Shown: positions 12,501 through 22,560 of the stretch, piece after piece
How the letters are laid out: each line of letters starts with the position of its first letter
How positions within the stretch are numbered: the stretch's first letter is position 1
Assembly: GCF_000340215.1 (NCBI RefSeq)
Contig: NW_006921541.1
Span: 3,073,527-3,137,526, forward strand
DNA: 64,000 nucleotides
Origin: Pseudocercospora fijiensis CIRAD86
Taxonomy: Eukaryota > Ascomycota > Dothideomycetes > Mycosphaerellales > Mycosphaerellaceae
Reading direction: 5' to 3'
Position numbers and translations under genes: made by a program
Notes under the pieces: generated by a model
Seen by the model: only the letters and a program-made list of their open reading frames with translations
Databases searched by the model: none
Told to the model about the DNA's origin: nothing

Positions 12501-13448
12501 CCCCTAAGGGGATAGTCTCCGATAGGGGCTCGATATTTACGTCGCACTATTAGAGCGAAATATGCCTATAGCTAAGACTGAAGCATCGGCTATTAACAGC
12601 CTTCTATCTACAGACTAACGGTCAAACAGAGAGGCAGAATGCTACCCTATAGCAGTACCTGCGCAGCTACATTAATAAGAACCCCGAGGATTGGGTCAAC
12701 CTCCTATAGCCTACAGAATTCGTATACAATAATAGTGTACATTCATCAACTAAGATCTCGCCCTATATAGCTATAATAGGCTAGAATGCTGCTATGCTAT
12801 AAGACCTACTATCGCTCGAGGCCGAGCGCAAGGAAAGGGAAGCGCGTTAAGTACCCGAAACACTAGCGGCTATTAAGAGGGTTTAGAAGATGCGAGAAAT
12901 CTATACTAAGATAGCCGAGAAGTTAACAAAGGCTTAAGAGTACTAAAAGACCTACTACGACAAGCGCTATATACTAATAACCTTCAAGCAAGGCGACATA
13001 GTTATGCTTAGTATAAAGAACCTCCGCATCCGCAAACACCTATTACCTAATAGCAAAACAAGGCCCAAGCTCGCACTAAGATACATTAGCCTATTCCGCA
13101 TTCGAGAAGCTAAGGGCACACAGGCCTATTAGTTGTAGCTCCTACCTTATTACACTATCTATAACACCTTCTATATATCCCTCCTTAAGCCGTACTACCT
13201 ACGCGAAGGGGATGAAGCCCCTATAGAACACGAAGACATACTAGCGGATAGTAAGGAGCTATAGTCTATAGAACGTATCCTATAGCATCGCGCTAGGTAA
13301 GGCAAGAAGGAGTACCTACTAAGATAGCAAGGCTATTTACCTAAATAGGACTCGTAGGAAGCGGAAGACTCTTTTAAAGATATAACTAAGCTGTTAGATG
13401 AGTATTAGACTAGTATAAAGAATAAGAAGAAGGCTAAGGGCCTATAAT
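9600..13448 (+). pseudogene. Pol of element A: protease-RT-RNase H-integrase-chromodomain, RIP-degraded
   Basis: Polyprotein for copying and inserting the element. The protease (9600-9980) has MLDLGNS where D-S/T-G is expected. In the RT (about 10130-10950) the active-site box is YLDN at 10739-10750; TGAC has become TAAC, so the second catalytic Asp is lost. In RNase H (about 11080-11570) the first Asp of the TDAS motif is Asn at 11204, and the domain ends with the usual DSLSRRP. The integrase (about 12080-12900) has a HHCC zinc-binding region and a DDE core; the Glu in QTERQN near 12630 survives. The chromodomain (about 13265-13400) has the form EYLLR-W-QGYLP-W-DSWE, with every Trp as TAG. 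It stops at TAA 13446-13448. Frame is -1 relative to gag. Confidence 0.93.
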
Positions 13449-14653
13449 GTCGCCTAGGAACAATGCTACCCCCGGGGTGCTATTAGCTAACTAATTAGAG
13501 GCAAGCAATTGTTAGTAATAAAGGATAACAAGACTACACTAGGCGCGCCACGACGCGTTAACTAATTGCCTACTCTTTTAAGGACTCTACCTCTTTACTA
13601 ACGCGCCCTATAGGTCCCCTTTTATTCTTTCGTTCTATCGAGGCCTTAAAGCCTAGGCGATCTGCGAGGACGGCGCGCGCGTAAATAGCGATAGTAATAA
13701 TAACGACGGCGCGGCTATATTAGTAACAGTGTTGCGGAGTGTGTTGCTATTTAAGAAAGGAAGGATACAGCTATGTTAGTAACGGTGTTACCGAGTTATT
13801 ATTAGTTAAAGAAGGAAATTAGAAGAAGGTAAAGTTAGCGCTAAGACGACTAGCGCTACTATTATTAACATTACTTGCTATTGTTACTACGCCTACAGAC
13901 ACAACCTTACCTATACTACGAGCCTAAGGCACCTTTAATCAAAACTTTAATCAAAACTTTAATCAAAACTTTAAGCCGCTCAAAAGATTAAGCGACTAAT
14001 AGACTAGCTAACTAAAGGCAAAACTATAGAGCTAAGCTAGCCGGGGTCGATCTTGCGGACAATAGGTTACTCCTCGATCTATCTAACCCTTTAAGCGAGG
14101 CGAACCTCTACTACTATACTTATAATAGCCTTTACCTATAGAAACTAGACGAGCTGTGTTTTTTTTTCGGAAAAGATAAGATAAGATTAACAGTTGAAGG
14201 CTGCCAAACCTAGCTAATTAGGGCTAGCGAAACTACGAATAATAATAGCCCTCGTAATAATAAGAACAACCCTCGGAAGCGGACATTACTAGGTCTTTTA
14301 AGAGTAGACGCAAAGAACTCGGTACGACATTACGTAGAGCGGAGGCAGGGCTATAATACCTCGTACGTCTACCTGTTATAGTAGGGAAGACGCGCTCGTA
14401 TTATAATTAGTCGAAGGCCCTCAATTCTTGTAGATATATATCACTTTATAGTTTATTGTATATAGGGATAGCGTAGATAGAGTTAGATATTATATTAGAA
14501 GGTAAGGTTTAATATAGTTATATAATTAGGTAGTTGAGTGTTTAATTTAGCGCGGACTAAGCGGCTTATTAGACCTGCTAAGTTAGTAGCAATAGGGGTT
14601 GAGACTAGAACAAAGACCGGCTACGAGGGCGCGGCCTTTAGAAGGGAAGCGTG
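13449..14653 (+). other. Non-coding 3' region of A, with palindrome at 13462-13485
   Basis: About 1.2 kb between the pol stop and the 3' LTR holds no reading frame that is shared with B or C in a coding way. The palindrome AATGCTACCCCCGGGGTGCTATT begins 14 bp after the pol stop. A 12-bp tandem repeat (tttaatcaaaac) occurs about three times near 13930-13970. The region ends in the polypurine tract agaagggaagcg (about 14640-14651). The same arrangement is seen in B (50076-51330). Confidence 0.75.
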
Positions 14654-14850
14654 TATTAGGGCCAAAGAGGCTATACGTGATTGGCATATAACTAGGCCGA
14701 GTAAAGCTAGGGTCTTGATGCCTTAGGCAGGGCTTGGCGCTTGGCGTTAGGCCAACTCTCCTGCCTTCCTCCCTCTCCTCCTAGATCTCTATCGAATACT
14801 AAACTAATTCACTACTACCCTATCTACCTACTAACATAACCCTTTTCACA
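14654..14850 (+). repeat. 3' LTR of A (197 bp)
   Basis: It begins TATTAGGGC (RIPed TGTTAGGGC) and ends ccttttcaca. It is preceded by the polypurine tract and followed by TSD atcaa. Confidence 0.93.
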
Positions 14851-16091
14851 ATCAATCCTTCTTAATTAGCTTTTATACTTAGATTAGACTAATCTAAAGG
14901 CATATTAGCGGATTCTTTTACTACTAAAGAATGCAACTATTACCCTCTAGGGCAGTACTAGTAAGTATAGTAAGATCTAGCAAGTTCTGCCTATCTTTAA
15001 GAAGATTAAGAATTACCTTTATTCTAAGAAGAAGGAGTTTAGTACTAGCTTCTCTAATAAAGAAGTCCGCTAGCCTACTTAACTAATAGCTAAATCTATA
15101 CATCTAATAGTAGGGCCTTAGCTACTATTAACAGCTGCATTTCTTAAACAAGAAACCCGAATCTAAAACTTAATTATAGCTAAGGAAGGTCTTATTTTAA
15201 AAGTATACTAATAGGCCTAGCTACTAGCAGTAGAGCTTTATTTTAGTCTTATCCTAAAAGCAGTATATAGAAAGATAGATTATTATTAGAAAAGGCTTTA
15301 GGAAACTCTTATTTATATTGTAGCTATTATCCTAAATCTAAATAATAGCCTAGCTTAGTTTAAGAAAGCAGATAGATTTATATCTAAAGAGCAAAAACGC
15401 TTTGCTAAACAACTCTATAAGCTTTAGTAAGAGGAATATAAGTAGCTACTAAATCCCTTTAATATAAGTAGCTCCCCTTAGTATTAAGCTAAAAGACTAA
15501 GATATAGTAGGGAGGAAGATAATATAGATATTCTATACCGTTAGTAGTAATAATAAGAGTAACAATACTATTAATTAGCTAGAGGATTATATAAGATATA
15601 GAGCTAAGAAATAACCTAATCTTCTTAAATAGTAGTAGACAAAGAGAGCAAGATAGCCTTAGCTAACAGTTATAGCTCTTAATATTCTTAGTATCCCTCT
15701 AATATATAATATCCCTCTAATATATAATAAGCTAGAGAGAACATTTAGTAAGATAGGGCTAATAGTATCTCTTAGAAGGAATAGGTTATAGGGGGCAGTA
15801 TTAATACCCTATTATCTTTAAAGAGCTAGATTAGGAAAGATGTTATTAAGATTAATTAATCCTTTATTTAGAATATAAACCTACTTAAGTAGGAAACTAA
15901 TAGACTTGCTCTAAATAATTAGTATAAGTATCTTAATCTTAAAGCTACTTAGTAAGCTACTATTAAGAGGGATAAAGAATTTAAGAGACTTAGACTAGAG
16001 GTATAAAAGAAACAAGGAAATACTAAGAGATATAGCTCTCTTCCTCCTAGCTTTAATAACTTTCTATTTAACTATAATTAGGATTAGCTAT
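14851..16091 (+). pseudogene. hAT-family transposase, C-terminal part, RIP-degraded
   Basis: This is the continuation of 6971-7732 beyond inserted element A. Near 14925-15010 the frame has a motif of the type ILLLLKNATITLQG...VLPIFKKIKNYL. It resembles the hAT stretch 'iLkpFe.aT..leg....vlP.l..l' that precedes the dimerisation region. Further on the sequence is Gln- and Ser-rich and low in complexity up to the insertion of D. Breaks are TAG/TAA. AT content is higher than in the LTR elements, in keeping with greater age. The 3' boundary at 16091 is set by the TSD of D (gctat). Confidence 0.6.
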
Positions 16092-16278
16092 TGTTACGGG
16101 TAAGCAACGCGTACGCGGATACTAGATATAAGACTTAATAGGTTCGATAAAGAGCTAAGTCTATCTACGTGAATCCGAATAGTTTTGTACGGTGCGCTAA
16201 GCGCTAAGTAGTAGGTTAGAGTCGCGTAGGCCGAATACCTAAGGCTAGCGCTTTCTACCTAGGGCGTAGCCCTTTATA
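16092..16278 (-). repeat. 3' LTR of D (187 bp)
   Basis: On the minus strand it begins TATAAAGGGC (from TGTAAAGGGC) and ends CCCGTAACA. It is preceded, inside the element, by the purine-rich tract ggaaggggaggaggacggggg. Confidence 0.92.
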
Positions 16279-17092
16279 TTACCCCCGTCCTCCTCCCCTT
16301 CCTTAGCGGGGATAGAAAGCCCTCCGCGGTTTCTATCGCTATTACTTTATCCGTTAGATCTATACCTATCTAAGCTTCTCTAAAGTAACGCGCTTATAGT
16401 TTCCTCCTTTATAATCGGGGTTTCCGCTATTTTCCGGTCGGGGTTGCCGTACCTAGGGTTTTAACGACTATAACTTTCTTCGCGACTACTAAACCGCGCT
16501 CTTTTACCTGCTTACTGCCTTCTAGAACGCGCTATAACTGCGCTTTTAAACGCTTTACTTACAATCGCGCTTTCCCTTACTTTTGCGACCTTTACTTTAG
16601 CGTCGCCTTCTAGGAGTATTAATATTTCCCTCTTCTTCTTCTTCTTCTTCTTTTCCTTATATATACCCCCTACTACTACTACTACTACCGCTACTACTAT
16701 AGCAAGTCCCTCTCTATACCCCGCGATTTCCTTCGCAAAATTAACTTATCCTAAATAGCTCGTCGAATCTACTATATTAGTTACTATAACTCCGGCGAGG
16801 ACTATATCGATTAATTTATAAGGTTCCTGCCCTATTTGTCGTAGAGTCCGCTAACTTCTCTTTAGCCCGCTAGCTCGAGGGCCTACGCTAATTACGCTCG
16901 TAAGAGAATCGCTTACGCTCTACTATAAGTTTTCGCGATTCCTATACTAAAACCCTCGCTAAGCATTTAGTCCTTAAATAGCCTACGTAGCCTACGCTAG
17001 CTATATCCGCGCGACCCGCGGTAACGTCGCCGAGAAGCACTCCGAGCTTCTTAAGGTTCTTAAGGTATAGAAAGCTCTTAAGTCTCTCTAGC
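16279..17092 (-). other. D 3' region, left part (non-coding as far as seen)
   Basis: This lies between the polypurine tract of D and the insertion site of E. A CTT microsatellite (about 16628-16655) and a CTA run (about 16667-16700) are present. I see no frame that can be tied to a known gypsy domain. It continues at 31776 on the other side of E. Confidence 0.55.
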
Positions 17093-17280
17093 TGCTAGGT
17101 ATACGGTTATAGTACGAAGGTATCGTAACGGTTATACGGTGCAAAAGTTAATATATTCTCTAAGGTGCCGCGAGGCAAGCTATTTATATAATAGTCCTAC
17201 TATTAGTAGCAATAGCGACCGCAGCGGTTAATAGTAACCGCTACCTGCTATTGTATATATAATAGTGTTATATCGTAATA
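17093..17280 (-). repeat. 3' LTR of E (188 bp), strongly RIPed
   Basis: Same length as the right LTR. It differs from it almost only at CA-to-TA sites (for example cggttatagtacg against cggtcacagcacg). Confidence 0.93.
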
Positions 17281-20200
17281 GCCTCCCCTCCTACAAAAAA
17301 GGTCGGCACTGTCTATAGTGTCCTAAAACAAAGGTCCTTAGTAGTCCGCACTATAGGAAGGTTTAAGGCAAAAGAGCGTAGTAGCGTCGTATAAAGGCTA
17401 AGCCTAAATAGTATGCTAGAACGGTAACGCTAGGTATAGAATCGTGTCTCTCTAGTAATAACTGCGTCGGTTTTATACTTGCTTATTACGACGGTTATAA
17501 AGGGCGTCGCGTAAGCTAGTCGGTATAGTCTAAACCGCCTTTAGCTACGGCTAAGGCGCGACGGTCTTTATAGTCTTGTTATCGGATAGCGAGGTATTAA
17601 CTGCGTCTGCTATAGTAGTAGCGCGGTCTAACTAATTAATAGGGATGTTAGGGAAGTCGGTACCTAGCAATAGTAGCGTATCGGCATCGCGTATAGCACC
17701 GTATAGCTTAAAGTAGTCGGCTATCTATACGTTAAGCTTCGCGATCTTATCTTTAGTAGTATTGCCTTATACGCCGCCGAGTAGCTTAAAAGCGTCCTCG
17801 TTAATTAGGTATAGTATAGGGATTGCCTATTACGGCGCGACGCGTAAGAAATCGTAGTAGAGATAGGTTAGTAATAGCGTAAGCGACTCCTTTAAGACCG
17901 TAGCGGAAAGACAATACTACTAGGCTATCTAGCGCTTAGTTACTTCGCGGATCTATGCCTTAGCTAGCATCTACTAAAGCTAGCACACCTCGGTTGCTAC
18001 TAACTCGGACTAGCGTATATAGTAGAGCGCTTACAAGTTAAGCGTACGTATACCAATTGCCGTCGCATTATATTAGTACTATCCGTAGGCGCCTATAGTA
18101 TTTTCCTATAGAGCGGGTAGAGATAGTAAGCGTATCGGAAGCGATAGGAGCTTATACTATAGCTACGTAACCGTATTGTTAGGCAGTAGTAGCTAAGCCG
18201 CAAATAGAGCCTTCGTAGGCGTAGAGAATAGGTTAGACGGTAGTAGTATCTTCGATAGTAGGCGAGGCGCTAAGAACGGGCTAGCGGTTAGCTTCTAGCG
18301 AGTGTTTAACTTAGTCGATAGTAATACGCGCGAGGAATTTAGCTAGATCGCCTTAGTTAGCGGAGTAACGGCCGGAGGTTGCGGCTTAGCTCGAGTCGCG
18401 AGCTTAGGAGGGATAATTTTACTAAAGAGGTATGCGTTAGTAAGGTCGGACTCGTCTAGCGAGTAGTTAGGAGACAGTACTAGGAAGGCACCTATCGGAT
18501 ACTAAGTATAGTCTAGGTTGTACTACTAATAATTCTTATTCGTTACTATCTCGTCGTATTTAAAGATCGTATTACTCTATATAATACGCTCCTAGACGCC
18601 TAAAGGGTCGAAGATAGGGTTAGTAGAGGCCTTCTTTAGCAAATTATAGAACTGTAGCGTTAGCGCGGGCTCTAATCTATTCGGAATAGCGCTATCCCTA
18701 AGCGTCTAAATATAGGCGATAAAGATAGCTAAAGCGTATACTAGATCGATCTACGTTAGCTAGTAAACTAGGCTAAAGTCTACTAGGTATTAACGGTTAA
18801 GGAGCAGTAGTAGTATACCTTTGCCCTTGTTAGCGGTATACGTACCGTTCTAGTAGCGGCCGCCGCCTATAAGCTAAGCGTACTACTTAGTACGCGACGT
18901 ATTAGTAGCCTTCGTATCCGAAAGCGCCTCGTTAGTATAGAGGGCTAATATATAACCCTCGCCGCGAAGCGTATAGGCGTTACGGACTATAATATACCGC
19001 TAGGTATAAGCGACAACGTCCTATATAATAGCTAGGCGACCTAGGTTGCGATAGTATAGGTAGGGCAGTCTACTAGAATTTAAGGAAGACTCGTACTACT
19101 TATAAAGCTATATAGCCGACTAGGCGCTAAGCTCTATACCGATTAGTAGTAGCTAAACCGTATAGTCTTTAAGCTAGGAGTCTAGTAGAGGTAGGCGTAC
19201 TATCGAGAGTCGTCCGGTAGCTACTATCTATAGGAATTAGACTTCGCCGTAGGTAGTTAGGTCGATCTTATAATACTTTGTCGCTCCGACGTGTTTACTA
19301 ATAGGTCGCTTGCCCGTCTTCTAGTATTCCTTACCGTAGTCGCGGTACGAGACGTCCTTACCGTTCTCGCTACGCTTATATAGGACCGGGTAACTGCCTA
19401 CTATAATGCTATCGCGATACTCTTTTAAGACGTAGTAGTAGAACTACTCTTACGCGAGGTTAACTATCTATAGGAAGTATAGGATAGCGCGTACTATAAG
19501 ACCGACTACTCTATTACGGATTAGAGACGATGCTAGCTAGAATCGCGCGTCGCCGGTATAAGTGCTTAAGCTAAGGAAATTCTTATATAAGCGGATAATG
19601 TTTACTAGGAGTCGGTACTACAACTTCGCGTAGTAGAAAGTAATAGTTAGTAGAAAGTTCGCGTTAAGGTTAGCTAATTTAGGGAGCTCCTTTAATTCGC
19701 CCGCCGTCGTAAGTACTACGTACTCGCTAAAGCGTATCGCCTAGATCTCCTACTACGTATCGTAACCGTCCGAGTAGAGGTCGGTCCTAAAGATAGAGTA
19801 TTTACGGGCGTAATCGTCGTTTACGATTTAGAAGGAGTATAGTTGCGTAAAGAGTAGGTTTTTAAAATCGGTAACTAGCTTACCTATATACTAATACAAT
19901 TCGCGTAGAATCTAGAAGCGCCGATCGCCCGCGGTAAGGTATAGGTAGTATAGGTAATACTAAAGCCTTACTAGATAGTATTCGACGATTCGCTTACGTA
20001 GGCGTAGGTAAAAGAGATTAGGTAGCCGACCGTCTACGTCCTCGGCGTACGCGTTATATACGAGTTTCGCGGCCTAGATAAAGCGTATATCTTTAGTCTT
20101 ATTACGCTCTATAGGATTAGCGGCGATTAGTATATCGACTTTCTTATTATAGTCCTCGTATTCTACGTACTACCAGATTGCCGCTTGTTCGGGTATCTCG

Positions 20201-22560
20201 TTAGTACGAAGAAGACGCTTATTAACTAAAGTCTATTACGCGCGCTATTCTCGGAGCCGCCGTCGCTCGAACTTAAGTTCTTTAGGGAAAGGGTCTAGGT
20301 ATTCTTTATATACCGACTCGATCGGAGTAGTAAGTAGCTTAGGGGGAGCTAGTATAGGCGCTTATAGCGAGCCGTTACTCGGCGCCTATATTAGGGAGGC
20401 TAGTGCCTATAGTAGCGGTAAATTAGGAAGGGTACGCGCTAGCGAAGATAGTAATTTTAGTAAAGCCGGTCGATTTGCAGATATTATTAAGGGTAGTGCC
20501 GATTCTAAAGCCGAAGGCATATAAAGAGGCTACGCGCTAATAGGATTAATCGGGCCGCTTTCCGTACCGTTAACCGGGCTACTAGACGCGTAGGCCGCGG
20601 CGTTACGGTAGAGGGCAAAGAAGCTAGGTATAGCGTCCTATAGCTTCTCGGCCTCCGGAATCTTAACCTCTAACGCTTTGCCCTTCTAAACAAACTCCTA
20701 TTTACCTAAATAGTGCGGCGGAGGGTCGCCGTTATTAATAAAGTAGTCGGCTATAGCCTTATAGAGTACTCGACCTATCTATCGGCCCTCGCCTAGTAAT
20801 ACCTTCGCTAATTCCGTTAACTATTTCTTCTTCGTAGTAAGCGCTATAACCGCCTATATAAACGACTTCCTATCGAAAACGTAGTCTAGATTAACCGCCG
20901 CGATAACCGCCGGTACGTAATATTTTAGAAATAAAAACCGTCTAATATCGGAGAGCGGATAGTCTAGATTCGGAAGTACTATCGACAGGCTAGCGATAGT
21001 CTAACGCTATACTGTGCTAAACTTACTACCCGGCGTTCTCTACGATTGCGGGCGAGCTATTATATCGAGCGATTCTAAATCGGACTCGTCTACCTTATTA
21101 GCCGGGGGCAACGGTACTAAGCTCGCTATTAGCGTTTCGTTAATACGACTACGACTTATAAATAACGGTACGTATCGTTATAATAGTTGTCGGCCGGCGT
21201 CCGTTAATACGTAGTATAGCTCTATATCGGATCCGTCCTCGGTAAACATTAGGAAAGGCCGTATATGCCTATCCTCGGTAGTATAGCTTAACACTGTCTA
21301 AACCTCGCTAGTGCTTAAGCTACCGTTAGTAGAAATAAGCTATAGCGCCTTACGGAAGATCTATCGGATATTGCCTTCTACCGTAGCGAGGATTATAAAG
21401 CCTTCTAGCGTCTACGTTAGGTTAGTACCGTATTCCTCTAGCCGCGGTTATTGCGGGTTAAGCGCGGCGTTATCTATCTCTCTACGATACTCGCCGATCT
21501 AATCCGCTATCGTATCTTCTTCGCCTACCGAATCCTTTATCGAGTTCTCTATATCCTCTAGCTTAGGTATAGCTATACGTATCTCGACTATAGCGTTAGG
21601 CGCTATATTCTTTCCGTTCGTTATATTCTTAAGCTTAGCCGCGAGCGTAGGAACCTCGATCGAAGGGTCTAAGGCTATATCCTCTCTACTCGTTATATCC
21701 TTAGGCCTAGCCGCGATCGTAGGAATCTCGATCGAGGTATCTAAGGCTGTATCCTCTCTACTCGTTACGTCCTTAGGCTCCGGCGCGGCTATACGATTCT
21801 CGACCGTTTCGTCTAATACCGTATCTGCTTTATCCGTTATATTATCTAGCTCCGGCGCGGCTATACGACTCTCGATCGTAGTATCTAATACTATATCCTC
21901 CTTATCTATTACGTTATCTAGCTTAGGCGCGGCTATATAATTCTCGACCGTAGTATCTAATACTATATCCTTATTACTTGCCTTACTCTCTAGCTTAGGT
22001 ATAGGCGTTAAGCCGGTAACAAATAAGGACTATTCGGCCGATCCTAGACCGTCTAATAGTAGCGGTTCTCCGCGAGGACCGTTAATCTTACTATTCCCTA
22101 TCGCGGTATCCTAGGGGTCTCGATCCTCGCTTTTACGATATTCCTTAGCTATTGCTCCTTAGAGGAGGTCGAACGTATCGGCCTTACGGTATAGGCGAGA
22201 CGCGCGTTATAAATCCGCCTCGAATAGTATAACGTTTAGGCGCTTATATCGCGATCGGTACTATAGAAATTTTTACTAAAAAGCTACTACTTTACGTTCC
22301 CCGCGATAGACGCGGTTCTCGCGCTTAAGGGCCGTTTCTATTCGTCGTTAGTAATTAATAGCAAGCTCTCTTATCGTAGGATACTAGAAAGATCGATACT
22401 AAATAAGGGATAGCCCGCGTCTACGTATAACGGTTACTTAAGTAACGTAGTTATAATAACGATATAAGGGTACGCCTAGGCGGATTACGACTCTAAAGGA
22501 GGAGTCGCGCTACGGAGTTATATCGATTTGTAACGTACCGCGAGGGATTGTCTAGCCTCG
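17281..22560 (-). pseudogene. E ORF3: long third reading frame of unknown function, RIP-degraded
   Basis: One minus-strand frame can be followed from about 22560 to the polypurine tract at 17294, about 1,750 codons. It is interrupted only by TAG and TAA, as expected if these replaced Trp and Gln. It is in a different frame from pol and overlaps or abuts its end. N-terminal part (22560-22100): basic, with an Arg-rich stretch. Middle (about 21540-22000): about six tandem repeats of 28-30 residues of the type IAAPELDNVTDKEDTVLD. C-terminal two-thirds: hydrophobic and aromatic-rich, many Tyr and Trp positions, with the recognisable motif ILALYTNEALSDTK near 18920-18960. I recognise no domain. An env-like or captured viral/host gene are possibilities only; no signal peptide was seen. 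Confidence 0.6.
21540..22000 (-). repeat. Tandem protein-coding repeats in E ORF3
   Basis: About six imperfect copies of an 84-90 bp unit, e.g. starts near 21640, 21700, 21775, 21850, 21930, each carrying ctcgatcgt(a/t)gtatctaa-type cores. They encode acidic repeats rich in Ala, Pro, Asp and Ile. The unit keeps the frame, which argues that the ORF was once translated. Confidence 0.75.

Larger units (their letters stand above)
7733..14850 (+). mobile_element. A: complete Ty3/gypsy chromovirus (7.1 kb), RIP-degraded
   Basis: It has 197-bp LTRs at 7733-7929 and 14654-14850, a 5-bp TSD, a primer-binding site directly after the 5' LTR (TAGTATTCGATCC, from TGGTATTCGATCC) and a polypurine tract before the 3' LTR. 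Order inside is gag, protease, RT, RNase H, integrase, chromodomain, which is Ty3/gypsy order. About 1.2 kb without coding follows pol. It split the hAT element: transposase sequence continues on both sides. B is the same family in opposite orientation. Confidence 0.95.

Noticed and set aside
14538..14726. 62-codon plus-strand frame at the end of element A
   Set aside because: It straddles the polypurine tract and the start of the 3' LTR and is not kept open in B or C.
13449..14850. A 1.4-kb LTR for element A (pol stop to end)
   Set aside because: The 5' end carries only 197 bp of this sequence, starting TGTTAGGGC after a matching TSD, and a polypurine tract lies just before 14654. The LTR is therefore 197 bp and the rest is internal 3' sequence.
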